DNA of 64,000 bases from Methyloligella sp050110875 (GTDB lineage: Bacteria; Pseudomonadota; Alphaproteobacteria; Rhizobiales; Methyloligellaceae). This document shows positions 1 through 8,544 of the stretch, one piece after another. Numbering within the stretch: position 1 is the first letter of the stretch; the number at the start of each line of letters is the position of its first letter. Below the pieces are notes generated by a model. It was given only the letters and a program-made list of their open reading frames with translations, did not search any database and was not told where the DNA came from. A program made the translations under genes and the position numbers. The stretch lies in contig CP188828.1 of the NCBI GenBank assembly GCA_050110875.1, positions 1,984,001-2,048,000 of the forward strand, written 5' to 3'.

Positions 1-1082
1 GCGCGGCCGATAAAGCACCCTTGGGCGCCGAGCCCAAGCGCCTTCAGCACATCCAGCCCCGTCCTGATGCCGCCGTCGAAATAAAGCGCCAGATCCTCCC
101 CCACCGCATCGCGGATCGCCGGAAAAGCCTTCGCCGTCGAAAGCGCGCTGTCGAGCTGACGCCCGCCGTGATTGGAGACCAGGATCCCGTCGGCGCCGAT
201 ATTGCGGGCGAGCCGCGCATCCTCCGCATCCAGCACGCCCTTTAAGACCAGCTGGCCGGGCCAGTTCTCCCGCACCCATTCGAGATCCGCCACGTCGAAG
301 GCGCCCTTGTAATTGCGCGCCACCCAATCGGAGACATTGGCCAGATCGCCCGAGCCGGGTGCGTATTCCTTCAATGTTCCCAAGGTCCGGCGCGGGCTGG
401 TGAACCAGCGCCATAGCCAGCCCGGCCGCTTCGACATGTGATAGGCAAGCTTCGGCCTTACCTTCAGCGGCACCGTCAGCCCGTTGTCGAGATCGCGGTT
501 TCGTCGGCCCTGAAGATGTGCATCCATGGTCAGCACCAGGGTCGAGCAGCCCGCCTTTCGTGCCCGCGCCAAGAGGGAGGCATTCACCCCGCGATCCTTG
601 AACATGTAGAGCTGGTACATGAAAGGCGAGGAGGTTGCCTTCGCGACATCCTCGATGGAGCAGATCGAGAAGGTGCTGAGGCAGAAGGGAACACCGAAAG
701 ATTCCGCTCCCTTAGCCGCCAGAACCTCTCCATAGGGATGCAGCAGCCCCGCGAAACCGGCCGGTCCCAAGGCCACCGGCATGCTGGCGGGCTGGCCCAG
801 GAAATCCGTCCGCCGGTTGCGACGCGAAGCATCCACCATCACCCGTTGCCGCAGCCGAACCTCCGCCAGATCCCGGATATTGGCGCGGAGCGTCACCTCG
901 TCATAGGAGCCGCCCTCGACGAAATCGAAAATGCCGAGCGGCAGCCGGCGCTTGGCCGCTTCGCGCAGCAATCCGCCATGGGCCGCGAGCGGCGCTTCCG
1001 CCGCCGTCTCCAATGCCGCCTCGGTCTCGTCAAGCGCGGCTTCTGCCGCCCCTGCATCGGTTTCGGGAGAATATACGCTCAC
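1..1082 (-). CDS. lldD: FMN-dependent alpha-hydroxy-acid (L-lactate type) dehydrogenase, 3' end cut by window edge
   Basis: About 360 residues are present; the last 20-30 lie beyond position 1. The family oxidises an alpha-hydroxy acid such as L-lactate to the 2-oxo acid with FMN, usually passing electrons to the quinone pool. Visible family motifs are GIFDFVEGG near the N terminus, STFSICSIEDVA, QLYMFKDR, a TMD-type segment followed by GRRNRDLDNG, the active-site block SNHGGRQLD, and the late FMN-binding stretch FDGGIRTGLDVLKALGLGA. The frame is closed upstream by a TAG at 1092-1094, so I chose the GTG at 1082; its Shine-Dalgarno sequence is weak. The first 35 residues are rich in Ala and Glu and look like a non-conserved leader. 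It is divergent from the PanE-type gene. Substrate is not settled by sequence; lactate is the usual one. Confidence 0.88.
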   Translation of the reverse strand, partial: MSVYSPETDAGAAEAALDETEAALETAAEAPLAAHGGLLREAAKRRLPLGIFDFVEGGSYDEVTLRANIRDLAEVRLRQRVMVDASRRNRRTDFLGQPASMPVALGPAGFAGLLHPYGEVLAAKGAESFGVPFCLSTFSICSIEDVAKATSSPFMYQLYMFKDRGVNASLLARARKAGCSTLVLTMDAHLQGRRNRDLDNGLTVPLKVRPKLAYHMSKRPGWLWRWFTSPRRTLGTLKEYAPGSGDLANVSDWVARNYKGAFDVADLEWVRENWPGQLVLKGVLDAEDARLARNIGADGILVSNHGGRQLDSALSTAKAFPAIRDAVGEDLALYFDGGIRTGLDVLKALGLGAQGCFIGR

Positions 1083-1259
1083 GGTATTCTTCTACGCTTC
1101 CGGTTGCTCGACGATCGTGGGAGAGTCCTCAAGAAAGGTGCGCCAGCCGTATGAGGCGGGAATGAAACCTGCAACCCCCGCTCATGGTTCGGCCTTGAAG
1201 CCGATTTTTGGACGCCACCGCCCCGATTTGAGCTCCCCGCTAAAGCTATAGCAGATTGC

Positions 1260-2309
1260 GTGCCAATGATGATCCCGTCCAATCCCCGCATCGCAATCGC
1301 CGGCGCCGGAAGCGTCGGCTGTTATATCGGCGGCAGGCTCCTTGCCGCCGGCCGGCAGGTCACGTTTCTGCTGCGGCCGGCCCTGAAAGAAGCCGTCGAA
1401 ACCCGCGGCCTCGCCCTCGCCGATCTCGAAGGCGGCGAGAAGGATATCACAGTGCCGCCGGAAAGCTTGCGTTTGACCGACGATCCCGCAACTGCCTTAG
1501 AAAAGGCAGACATCGTTTTGGTGACGGTCAAAAGCGGCGCCACGGCGGCGATGGCGGAGTTGATCGCCGCCCACGCCCCGCCGCAAGCCATCGTCGTCAG
1601 CCTGCAGAACGGCGTCGACAACACGAAGATCCTGCAGGAGCGCCTCGGCCCGGACCGCACCGTGATCGCCGGCATGGTCCCGTTCAATATCGTGCGGACG
1701 CGAGCGCCGGATGCCCCCCTCTCATTGCGCCGGGCCACCAGCGGAAAGGTCATGATTTCAGAAGGATATCCCGGCTTGCGGGCGATCCTCGACGTCCCCG
1801 GCGCGCCTGCCCGGGAGCATAAGGACATGCCCGGTCTGCAATGGACCAAGCTGCTCTTGAACCTCAACAACGCCCTGAACGCACTGGCCGGCGTTCCGCT
1901 TGCGGAAGAATTCGCCGACCGGGGATGGCGCAGGCTTCTCGCCGTCCAGATCGAGGAGGGGCTCAAGGCGCTTCAGGTCGCCGGTATCCGCCCGGCCCGC
2001 TTCGAAGGCATCCATCCGCGTCTCGTGGCGAAGGTGCTGCCGCTTCCCGACGGCCTCTTCCGGCTGCTGGCGCGTGGCATGCTTGCCATCGATCCGCGGG
2101 CCCGCTCTTCCATGTGGGACGACCTGGAGGCCGGCAAGCCCACCGAAATCGACTTTATTCAGGGAAAGCTCCTGTCATTGGCCGAGGAGATGGGCACGGC
2201 CGCGCCCGTGACGGCCAATGTCTATATGCACATCAAGGATGCCGAATCCGCCGGCAAAGGCTCCCCCCATCTGGCCCCGTCCGACATTATCGGCACAAAG
2301 CCGGTCTGA
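1260..2309 (+). CDS. panE: 2-dehydropantoate 2-reductase family protein (PanE/ApbA)
   Basis: A 349-residue NADPH-dependent reductase of the ketopantoate reductase family, which reduces 2-dehydropantoate to pantoate for coenzyme A synthesis. The N-terminal Rossmann motif GAGSVG lies at residues 15-20. The C-terminal helical domain has a WTKLLLNLNNALNAL segment with the expected lysine, and SSMWDDLEAGKPTEID, the typical substrate-side motif. The start is uncertain: GTG at 1260, or ATG at 1266 or 1269; none has a clear ribosome binding site. Many bacteria carry several PanE-like paralogues acting on other 2-oxo acids and no other pantothenate gene is nearby, so the substrate is inferred from the family only. 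It stands alone, divergent from the lldD-type gene. Confidence 0.85.
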   Translation: MPMMIPSNPRIAIAGAGSVGCYIGGRLLAAGRQVTFLLRPALKEAVETRGLALADLEGGEKDITVPPESLRLTDDPATALEKADIVLVTVKSGATAAMAELIAAHAPPQAIVVSLQNGVDNTKILQERLGPDRTVIAGMVPFNIVRTRAPDAPLSLRRATSGKVMISEGYPGLRAILDVPGAPAREHKDMPGLQWTKLLLNLNNALNALAGVPLAEEFADRGWRRLLAVQIEEGLKALQVAGIRPARFEGIHPRLVAKVLPLPDGLFRLLARGMLAIDPRARSSMWDDLEAGKPTEIDFIQGKLLSLAEEMGTAAPVTANVYMHIKDAESAGKGSPHLAPSDIIGTKPV

Positions 2310-2509
2310 TGTCCGCGCGTGCCGGCCGCAAGCAACCGTCCCGCCATCCTCAAAATCTGCTATAGCCCTGGCCCGCGGCGCGTTCGACCTGACTGCATAA
2401 ATGCATTTCACGAATGCGCCGCATCCGATCTCTAAAACGCGCCGCTCTGAAAGGTGCGGATTTGGAAGAGTACGGATTTTGAGACTGCCGATCCAAAGAA
2501 TGCCGAGTC

Positions 2510-3541
2510 ATGGGTGAAATTCTGGACATCGCCAGCCGGCTGGGGCTTGCCGCCGAAGAGGCGCCCGCCCCCGCCATCGCGGTCAAAGGCCTGGTCAAGC
2601 ATTTCGGCGACCTCTGCGCGATCGCCGGTATCGATCTCGAGGTCCCGCGCGGCTCTATTTTCGCCATTCTCGGACCGAACGGCGCCGGCAAGACCACCCT
2701 GATCCGCATGCTCGCCACCCTCACCGCCCCCGATCACGGCAGCGCCAAGGTCATGGGCCACGATATCGTGGCGGACGCCCAGAAAGTGCGGGCCGAGATC
2801 GCCCTGACCGGACAGTTCGCCTCTCTCGACGAAGATCTGACGGGCAAGGAGAACCTGATCCTTCTCGCACGGCTCTGGGGATTCCGCGGCAGCAAGGCGC
2901 GCCTGCGGGCCGACGACCTGCTCGAGGCCTTCGATCTGTCCGATGCCGCGAGTAAGCAGGTGAAGGATTATTCGGGCGGCATGCGGCGCCGGCTCGATAT
3001 CGCCGCCTCTCTCGTCGTCACCCCGAGCGTGCTCTTCCTGGACGAGCCGACCACCGGCCTCGACCCGAAGGCGCGCCAGGAGGTCTGGCGGATGATCCGG
3101 GCCCTGGCCGCCTCCGGAGTCACCATCCTGCTCTCCACCCAGTATATGGAAGAGGCCGATCAGCTCGCCGCCCGCATCGCCGTGATCGACCACGGCCGCA
3201 AGATCGCCGAAGGCACCAATCGCGAGCTGAAAGCGGCCATCGGAACCGGCATGCTGCATGTCACCCTCGCCGATCGCGACCGGCTGAAGGAGGCCGCGCG
3301 CATGCTCTCCGAGGCGCTGGGCCATCCCGTGCAGAGCAGCCCGGAAGGCGCCGAGCTCAGCATCATCGCCGGCGACGCGGCAGCTGCGAACGCGGTCATC
3401 GCCGATCTGATCGCCGCCGGCATCGAGATTTCCGATTTCGCGCTGGGGCAGCCGAGCCTCGACACGGTGTTCTTCGCCCTGACCGGCCATGCCGCGAGCG
3501 ACGGCGAGACGAACGACGAAGCGGAGGATACGAGATCATGA
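2510..3541 (+). CDS. ABC transporter ATP-binding protein, DrrA/daunorubicin-resistance type
   Basis: A 343-residue ATPase of the ABC-2 exporter class. Walker A GPNGAGKTT starts at residue 55, the signature YSGGM is at 154-158, Walker B VLFLDEP at 174-180 is followed by the D-loop TTGLDP, and the switch region is TILLSTQYMEEADQL. After the nucleotide-binding domain comes a 100-residue C-terminal domain ending in LGQPSLDTVFFALTGH, typical of DrrA proteins. Its stop codon overlaps the start of the permease gene (ATGA), so the two are translationally coupled and probably form one exporter. DrrAB-type systems export hydrophobic drugs or lipids; the substrate here is unknown. The first 22 residues precede the conserved domain, and the start lacks a strong ribosome binding site. 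Confidence 0.92.
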   Translation: MGEILDIASRLGLAAEEAPAPAIAVKGLVKHFGDLCAIAGIDLEVPRGSIFAILGPNGAGKTTLIRMLATLTAPDHGSAKVMGHDIVADAQKVRAEIALTGQFASLDEDLTGKENLILLARLWGFRGSKARLRADDLLEAFDLSDAASKQVKDYSGGMRRRLDIAASLVVTPSVLFLDEPTTGLDPKARQEVWRMIRALAASGVTILLSTQYMEEADQLAARIAVIDHGRKIAEGTNRELKAAIGTGMLHVTLADRDRLKEAARMLSEALGHPVQSSPEGAELSIIAGDAAAANAVIADLIAAGIEISDFALGQPSLDTVFFALTGHAASDGETNDEAEDTRS

Positions 3542-4341
3542 ACGACCGCTCTCTATCCGCCATCACCGGCGTTGCGCGCCCCGCCCCCGCCTCGGCCTTT
3601 CAGAGCGCGCTGGCCTTCGGCTGGCGCGCGGTCCTGAAGTTCAAGCATCTGCCCGAGCAGCTCTTCGACCTGGTCGTCACCCCGATCATGTTCACCCTGC
3701 TCTTCACCTTCGTGTTCGGAGGGGCGCTGGCGGGCTCGCCGGGCGACTATCTGCAATATCTCCTGCCCGGCATTCTGGTGGAGACCGTCGCCTTCAATGC
3801 GGTCTATTCCGGCATGGGCCTCTCTGCCGACTTCACCAAGGGGCTGTTCGACCGCTTCCGCTCCCTTCCCATCTGGCCGCTCGCGCCTTTCGCCGGGCTG
3901 ATGGTCGGCGACGTGCTGCGCCATCTCATCGCCGCCGCCATCATCCTCGCCATCGGTCTTGCCATCGGCTATCGGCCCGAGGCGGGCATCCTGGGCGTCG
4001 CCGCCGCCTTTCTCCTGCTCGTCGCCATCGGCTTCGGCATCGGCTGGGTCTTCATCGTTCTGGGCCTGCTGATCCGCACCCCGACGACGGTCATGACCAT
4101 CGGTTTCGGCTTCCTGTTCCCGGTGGTCTTCGCCTCCAACATCCTGGTCGATCCCGCCACCATGCCCGATTGGCTGCGCGCCTTCGTCGCCTACAACCCG
4201 ATCAGCTGGATGGCGACCGCCATGCGCGGCCTCATGGGCGGCGGCGCCACGGCCGCCGAAATCGCCCTCGCCCTGGCTTTGCCGGCGCTTCTGACGCTGC
4301 TCCTGGCGCCCCTGCCCCTGTTTCTCTATCTCCGGCGGTAG
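3538..4341 (+). CDS. ABC-2 type transporter permease, DrrB-like
   Basis: A 267-residue inner-membrane protein with about six hydrophobic segments, the expected partner of the upstream DrrA-type ATPase. It has the ABC-2 permease pattern: an amphipathic N terminus (LKFKHLPEQLFDLVVTPIMF), a YLQYLLPGILVET segment after the first extracytoplasmic loop, and a conserved late stretch FVAYNPISWMATAMRGLM. The ATG overlaps the stop of the ATPase gene by four bases. The pair has no regulator or resistance gene beside it, so export of a drug, lipid or pigment are all possible. No clear terminator follows; the next gene starts about 155 bases downstream with its own ribosome binding site. Confidence 0.9.
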   Translation: MNDRSLSAITGVARPAPASAFQSALAFGWRAVLKFKHLPEQLFDLVVTPIMFTLLFTFVFGGALAGSPGDYLQYLLPGILVETVAFNAVYSGMGLSADFTKGLFDRFRSLPIWPLAPFAGLMVGDVLRHLIAAAIILAIGLAIGYRPEAGILGVAAAFLLLVAIGFGIGWVFIVLGLLIRTPTTVMTIGFGFLFPVVFASNILVDPATMPDWLRAFVAYNPISWMATAMRGLMGGGATAAEIALALALPALLTLLLAPLPLFLYLRR

Positions 4342-4497
4342 CCGGAGCCTGCCCCATGGGCGGGAAACCGCCCAATCCCTCATTGTCAGCCGCCTTCTCT
4401 AAGGGTATAAGCGCCACGAATTCCCGCGGCCCCGACACGGGCGCCGCGCAAAACTGGTTTGGGCCGCCACCGGCCCCTCATCCGATTTGGAGGAATT

Positions 4498-5190
4498 ATG
4501 GCTGAGGCACACGAACTCAAAGCCTGGGCGCGCGAACGGATCGGCACCGGCGGCGCGCGCGCCGTCCGCCGTGATGGACGCGTGCCGGCCATCATCTATG
4601 GCGACAAGGGCGAACCGCTCCCCGTTGCGGTCGAATACACCGAGGTTCTGAAGCAGCTCAACACGGGCCACTTCCAGAGCACCGTCTACATGCTGGATCT
4701 CGACGGCAAGAAGACCCGCGTGATCCCCCGCGACGTGCAGCGCGATCCGGTGAAGGATCTGCCGCTCCATGTGGATTTTCTGCGCGTGGGCGCCCACGCC
4801 ACCATCAATATCGACGTGCCGGTCCACTTCCTCAATGAGGATGCCTCTCCGGGCCTGAAGCGCGGCGGCGTGCTCAACGTTGTGCGTCACGAGGTCGAGG
4901 TGCACTGCCCGGTCGATGCGATCCCCGAGGCCTTCGAGATCGACCTGACCGGCCTCGAGATCGGCGATTCGATCCACGCCTCCGCCATCGCCATGCCGAA
5001 GGGCGTCGAGCCGGTGATCGGCGACCGCGACTTCACCATCGCCACCATCACCGCCAGCAGCGCCGAGAAGTCTGAGGAGGCCGAGGAAGCCGAAGCCGCG
5101 GCGGCCGAAGCTGCTGCCGAGGAAGGCGAAGCGGCCGAAGCCGAGGCTGCAGAGGGCGAAGGCGAGTCCGAGGACGAATCCAAGGAGTAG
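4498..5190 (+). CDS. rplY: 50S ribosomal protein L25/general stress protein Ctc
   Basis: A 230-residue protein of the long L25 (TL5/Ctc) family, which binds 5S rRNA in the large ribosomal subunit. The N-terminal domain has ARERIGTGGARAVRRDGRVPAIIYG, the 5S rRNA-binding part, and the C-terminal beta domain follows from about residue 95. The last 40 residues are an acidic Ala/Glu tail, common in alphaproteobacterial L25 and probably disordered. The frame is open further upstream to 4459, but the ATG at 4498 sits directly after TTGGAGGAATT, an excellent ribosome binding site, so this start is preferred. It is followed by pth and ychF, a conserved translation-linked order. Confidence 0.95.
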   Translation: MAEAHELKAWARERIGTGGARAVRRDGRVPAIIYGDKGEPLPVAVEYTEVLKQLNTGHFQSTVYMLDLDGKKTRVIPRDVQRDPVKDLPLHVDFLRVGAHATINIDVPVHFLNEDASPGLKRGGVLNVVRHEVEVHCPVDAIPEAFEIDLTGLEIGDSIHASAIAMPKGVEPVIGDRDFTIATITASSAEKSEEAEEAEAAAAEAAAEEGEAAEAEAAEGEGESEDESKE

Positions 5191-5234
5191 CGTCTGCGGG
5201 TCCACCGCGGCGCCGAACCGCGTTCGGGTGCCTC

Positions 5235-5939
5235 ATGAAGCTTCTCGTCGGCCTTGGCAATCCAGGGGCGCAATACGCCTTCAACCGGCACAATGTCGGC
5301 TTCATGGCCGTCGACACGATCCATGCGGTCGAGAATTTCGCCGCGTGGCGGAAGCGGTTCCAGGGCTTCGCCGCCGAAGGCCAGCTCGGCGGTGAGAAGG
5401 TTCTCCTCCTCAAGCCCCAGACCTATATGAACGAGTCGGGCCGCTCCGTGGGCGAAGCGGTCCGTTTCTTCAAGATCCCCCTTTCCGACATCATCGTCTT
5501 CCACGACGAGCTCGACCTCGCCCCGGAAAAGGTCCGGGTGAAGACGGGCGGCGGCGTGGCCGGTCACAACGGGCTGAAATCCATCACTTCCCATATCGGC
5601 AACGACTATGTGCGGGTGCGCATCGGCATCGGCCATCCCGGCGCCAAGGAACGCGTCCATGGCCATGTGATGGGCGATTTCGCCAAGGCCGACCATCCCT
5701 GGCTGGAGGACGAGCTGGCGGCCATCGCCGAGGCTTCGCCCTATCTTGCCGAGGGCGCCTACGACAAGTTCCAGACCGCCGTCGCCCATTGGAAGCCCGA
5801 TGCGGAGCCGCCCAAGGCGAAGCCGCGGGCCGAGCCGAAACCTGCAGACCCGACTGCCCCGAAGACATCGGGCAAGGCGCAGGACAAGACCGAGACCTCT
5901 CTCGGCGCCAAGCTCAAGGCTTGGCTCGAGAAGAGCTGA
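5235..5939 (+). CDS. pth: Peptidyl-tRNA hydrolase
   Basis: A 234-residue enzyme that releases peptidyl groups from tRNAs that drop off the ribosome. The N terminus KLLVGLGNPGAQY and the catalytic histidine H19 in NRHNVGF are as expected; KPQTYMNESG and the FHDELDL segment (active-site Asp) follow, then GGGVAGHNGLKSI. The core is about 190 residues. The rest is a Pro/Lys/Ala-rich tail ending in a short amphipathic segment, which makes this protein longer than the E. coli enzyme. Such tails are frequent in Rhizobiales. It lies 44 bases after rplY and 62 bases before ychF on the same strand. Confidence 0.96.
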   Translation: MKLLVGLGNPGAQYAFNRHNVGFMAVDTIHAVENFAAWRKRFQGFAAEGQLGGEKVLLLKPQTYMNESGRSVGEAVRFFKIPLSDIIVFHDELDLAPEKVRVKTGGGVAGHNGLKSITSHIGNDYVRVRIGIGHPGAKERVHGHVMGDFAKADHPWLEDELAAIAEASPYLAEGAYDKFQTAVAHWKPDAEPPKAKPRAEPKPADPTAPKTSGKAQDKTETSLGAKLKAWLEKS

Positions 5940-6001
5940 CCACCGAAACAAGCTGATTTTCCGTCTCTGGCCCCCGGCCTGAGGCGTTCGCGAGGACATT
6001 C

Positions 6002-7099
6002 ATGGGATTCAAATGCGGCATCGTCGGCTTGCCCAATGTCGGCAAATCGACCCTCTTCAACGCCCTGACCGAGACCGCCGCGGCAGCAGCCGCGAACTAT
6101 CCGTTCTGCACCATCGAGCCCAATGTGGGCGAGGTGCCGGTGCCCGATCCGCGTTTGGAGAAGCTCGCCGCCGTCTCGAAATCCGCCGATACCATCGCCA
6201 CCCGCCTCACCTTCGTGGATATCGCCGGCCTGGTGAAAGGCGCCTCCAAAGGCGAAGGCCTGGGCAACCAGTTCCTCGCCCATATCCGCGAGGTGGACGC
6301 CATCGCCTATGTGCTGCGCTGCTTCGAGGACGACGACGTGGTCCATGTCGAAGGCAAGGTCGATCCCCTGGCCGATGCGGAGACCGTCGAGACCGAGCTG
6401 ATGCTCGCCGATCTGGAAAGCCTCGAAGGACGTATCCCCAATCTAGAGAAGAAGATCCGCGGCCAGGACAAGGATGCCAAGAAGTCCCTCGAGCTCGTGG
6501 AGCGTGCCCTCGTCTTGCTGCGCGACGGCAAGCCCGCCCGCCTCGCCGATGTTTCGGAAGAAGAGGCCTCCGCCTTCAAGGCCCTGAACCTGCTCACCGC
6601 AAAACCCGTGCTCTATGTCTGCAATGTCGATGAGGCCTCTGCCAGCACCGGCAATGCCTATTCCAAGCAGGTCGAGGAGCGCGCCGCCAAGGAAGGCGCC
6701 GGCGTGGTGGTGATCTCCGCCAAGATCGAATCCGAGCTGGCCGAGCTGGAGCCCGAGGAACGCCGCGCCTATCTCGCCGAGCTCGGCTTGGAGGAGCCCG
6801 GCCTCAACCGGCTGATCCGCGCCGGCTACGATCTCTTGGGGCTGATCACCTATTTCACTGCCGGCCCGAAGGAGGCCCGCGCCTGGACCATCCCCAAGGG
6901 TACCCGCGCCCCCCAGGCCGCCGGCGTGATCCATACGGATTTCGAGAAGGGCTTCATCCGCGCCGAGACCATCGGCTATGAGGATTTCATAGAGCTGGGC
7001 GGCGAAGGCCCGGCCCGGGATGCCGGCAAGCTCCGCCTGGAAGGCAAGGAATACGTCGTCAAGGATGGCGACGTTCTGCATTTCCGCTTCGCCAATTAG
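6002..7099 (+). CDS. ychF: Redox-regulated Obg-like ATPase YchF
   Basis: A 365-residue P-loop protein of the Obg family that prefers ATP and associates with ribosomes; in other bacteria it modulates the oxidative stress response. The G1 motif GLPNVGKST is at residues 9-17, switch residues lie around NYPFCTIEPNVG, G3 is FVDIAGLVKGA, and the G4 position reads NVDE instead of NKxD, the known reason these proteins favour ATP. A coiled-coil insert and a C-terminal TGS domain (ending in EYVVKDGDVLHFRFAN) complete the normal length. It closes the rplY-pth-ychF cluster and is convergent with the chemoreceptor gene 30 bases downstream; no hairpin terminator is visible between them. Confidence 0.97.
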   Translation: MGFKCGIVGLPNVGKSTLFNALTETAAAAAANYPFCTIEPNVGEVPVPDPRLEKLAAVSKSADTIATRLTFVDIAGLVKGASKGEGLGNQFLAHIREVDAIAYVLRCFEDDDVVHVEGKVDPLADAETVETELMLADLESLEGRIPNLEKKIRGQDKDAKKSLELVERALVLLRDGKPARLADVSEEEASAFKALNLLTAKPVLYVCNVDEASASTGNAYSKQVEERAAKEGAGVVVISAKIESELAELEPEERRAYLAELGLEEPGLNRLIRAGYDLLGLITYFTAGPKEARAWTIPKGTRAPQAAGVIHTDFEKGFIRAETIGYEDFIELGGEGPARDAGKLRLEGKEYVVKDGDVLHFRFAN

Positions 7100-7129
7100 C
7101 GACGGCGAAAACCAAAAGATTCCAAACCG

Positions 7130-8389
7130 TTAGCTGGCGCGCTTCAGGGGCTCGTCGCCTTGCGCCACCTGGCGCAGGAAGCTTTCGACCGTATCCCGCA
7201 GCACATCCGCCTGGCGATTGAGATCCTGGGAGACCTGCAGCACCCGGGAAGCGGATTCGCTGGTCTCGTCCACCGCATGGGTCACGTTGGGCATGTGGCC
7301 GGCCACCTCTTCGGTGCCGCGCGCCGCCTCGCGCACGCTGTGGGAGATCTCCGAGGTCGCCGCCGATTGCTGATGCACGGCGGAAGCGATCTCCTGGGTG
7401 TGCTTGTTGACCTCGCTCATGGAGACCACGATGCCTTCCATGGATTCCACCGCGGCCTGGGTGGAGAACTGGATGGCGTTGATCTGCTGACGGATATCCT
7501 CCGTCGCCTTCGCTGTCTGATCGGCCAGGGTTTTCACCTCGTTCGCAACCACGGCGAAGCCGCGCCCCGCCTCGCCGGCCCGTGCCGCCTCGATTGTGGC
7601 GTTCAAGGCCAGCAGATTGGTCTGCGCCGCCACGTCCTGGATCAGATTGACCACGTCGCCGATCTTGGACGCCGCCGTCGCGAGCCCGGCCACCTTCTCG
7701 TTGGCGGCCTTCGCATTGCCCGTCACATCGCTGACGATCTTGCTCGCGGTCGAGACCCGCGTGCCGATCTCCCCCACCGAAACGGCGAGCTCTTCCGTGG
7801 TCGCCGCCACGGTCTGCACGTTCGAGGAGGCCTCAGACGAGGCCGACGCCACGGCCGACACCCGCTCGTTGCTGCCCGAGGCGAGATTGGCGAGCGTATG
7901 CGCCGTCTCGTCCATCTTATGGGCGCTATCGGCGAAGACACCGAGAATGCCGGCGATGGAGGAGCGGAATTCGTCGATCAACTGCTCCGTCCGGCGTTGG
8001 GACGACAGCCGTCCCTGCCATTGCGAATCGAGCTCATGCTGATGCCGCTCGCTCCATTCGGTCGCGTCTTCCTGAAAATCGGCGAGCTTCCGGCCGAGAT
8101 CGCCGATCTCGTCGCGCCGGTCCGTATGGGGCACGTCTCCTTCCATGTCCCACTTGGTGAAACGGACCATGACGGCCTGCAGATCCCGCAAGCAGCGCGC
8201 GAAAGACCCGCCCATGAGATAGCCGGCAAGCCCGCCGAGCAGCGCCGCCAGGATCGCGCCGACCAGCATGGACGAAGGCAAATCGGGAAAGAGGCTGTGG
8301 ATGGAGGAGCTGAGAACGGCCCCGCCCAGCGCTGCGATCATCAAGGCGAGAGAGAGCTGCAGACGAAGACCCATCGAAAACCCATCCAT
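7130..8389 (-). CDS. Methyl-accepting chemotaxis protein without a periplasmic sensing domain
   Basis: A 419-residue chemoreceptor from the ATG at 8389. An upstream TTG at 8485 would add 32 arginine-rich residues and seems less likely. Two hydrophobic segments (about residues 10-27 and 41-62) are separated by only about 13 residues, so there is no extracytoplasmic ligand domain. A HAMP-like region with RRDEIGDLGRKLADF follows. The long signalling coiled coil holds the conserved tip, with AAQTNLLALNATIEAARAGE and GRGFAVVANEVKTLADQT. It should dock with CheW/CheA. No che genes are nearby, so it is an orphan receptor. The input may be sensed by the membrane region, the HAMP domain or an unknown cytosolic partner. 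No C-terminal CheR-binding pentapeptide is seen. Confidence 0.9.
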   Translation of the reverse strand: MDGFSMGLRLQLSLALMIAALGGAVLSSSIHSLFPDLPSSMLVGAILAALLGGLAGYLMGGSFARCLRDLQAVMVRFTKWDMEGDVPHTDRRDEIGDLGRKLADFQEDATEWSERHQHELDSQWQGRLSSQRRTEQLIDEFRSSIAGILGVFADSAHKMDETAHTLANLASGSNERVSAVASASSEASSNVQTVAATTEELAVSVGEIGTRVSTASKIVSDVTGNAKAANEKVAGLATAASKIGDVVNLIQDVAAQTNLLALNATIEAARAGEAGRGFAVVANEVKTLADQTAKATEDIRQQINAIQFSTQAAVESMEGIVVSMSEVNKHTQEIASAVHQQSAATSEISHSVREAARGTEEVAGHMPNVTHAVDETSESASRVLQVSQDLNRQADVLRDTVESFLRQVAQGDEPLKRAS

Positions 8390-8544
8390 CCGGTGTTCCA
8401 ACGTCAGGGCTTTACGCAAAACCGGGCGGCTCCGGCCGTATCGAAACGGTCGGAACGGCCCATTGCGGAACCCCCGTCGGACCAACCTCGTCGATTGTGG
8501 TTAAGACTCCGTTGCACCCATGCCGAGACCCATCGCCACGTGCT

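Noticed and set aside
2394..2405. TGCAT-AA-ATGCA palindrome upstream of the ABC transporter
   Set aside because: Short, AT-rich and single; easily a chance match, with no known regulator.
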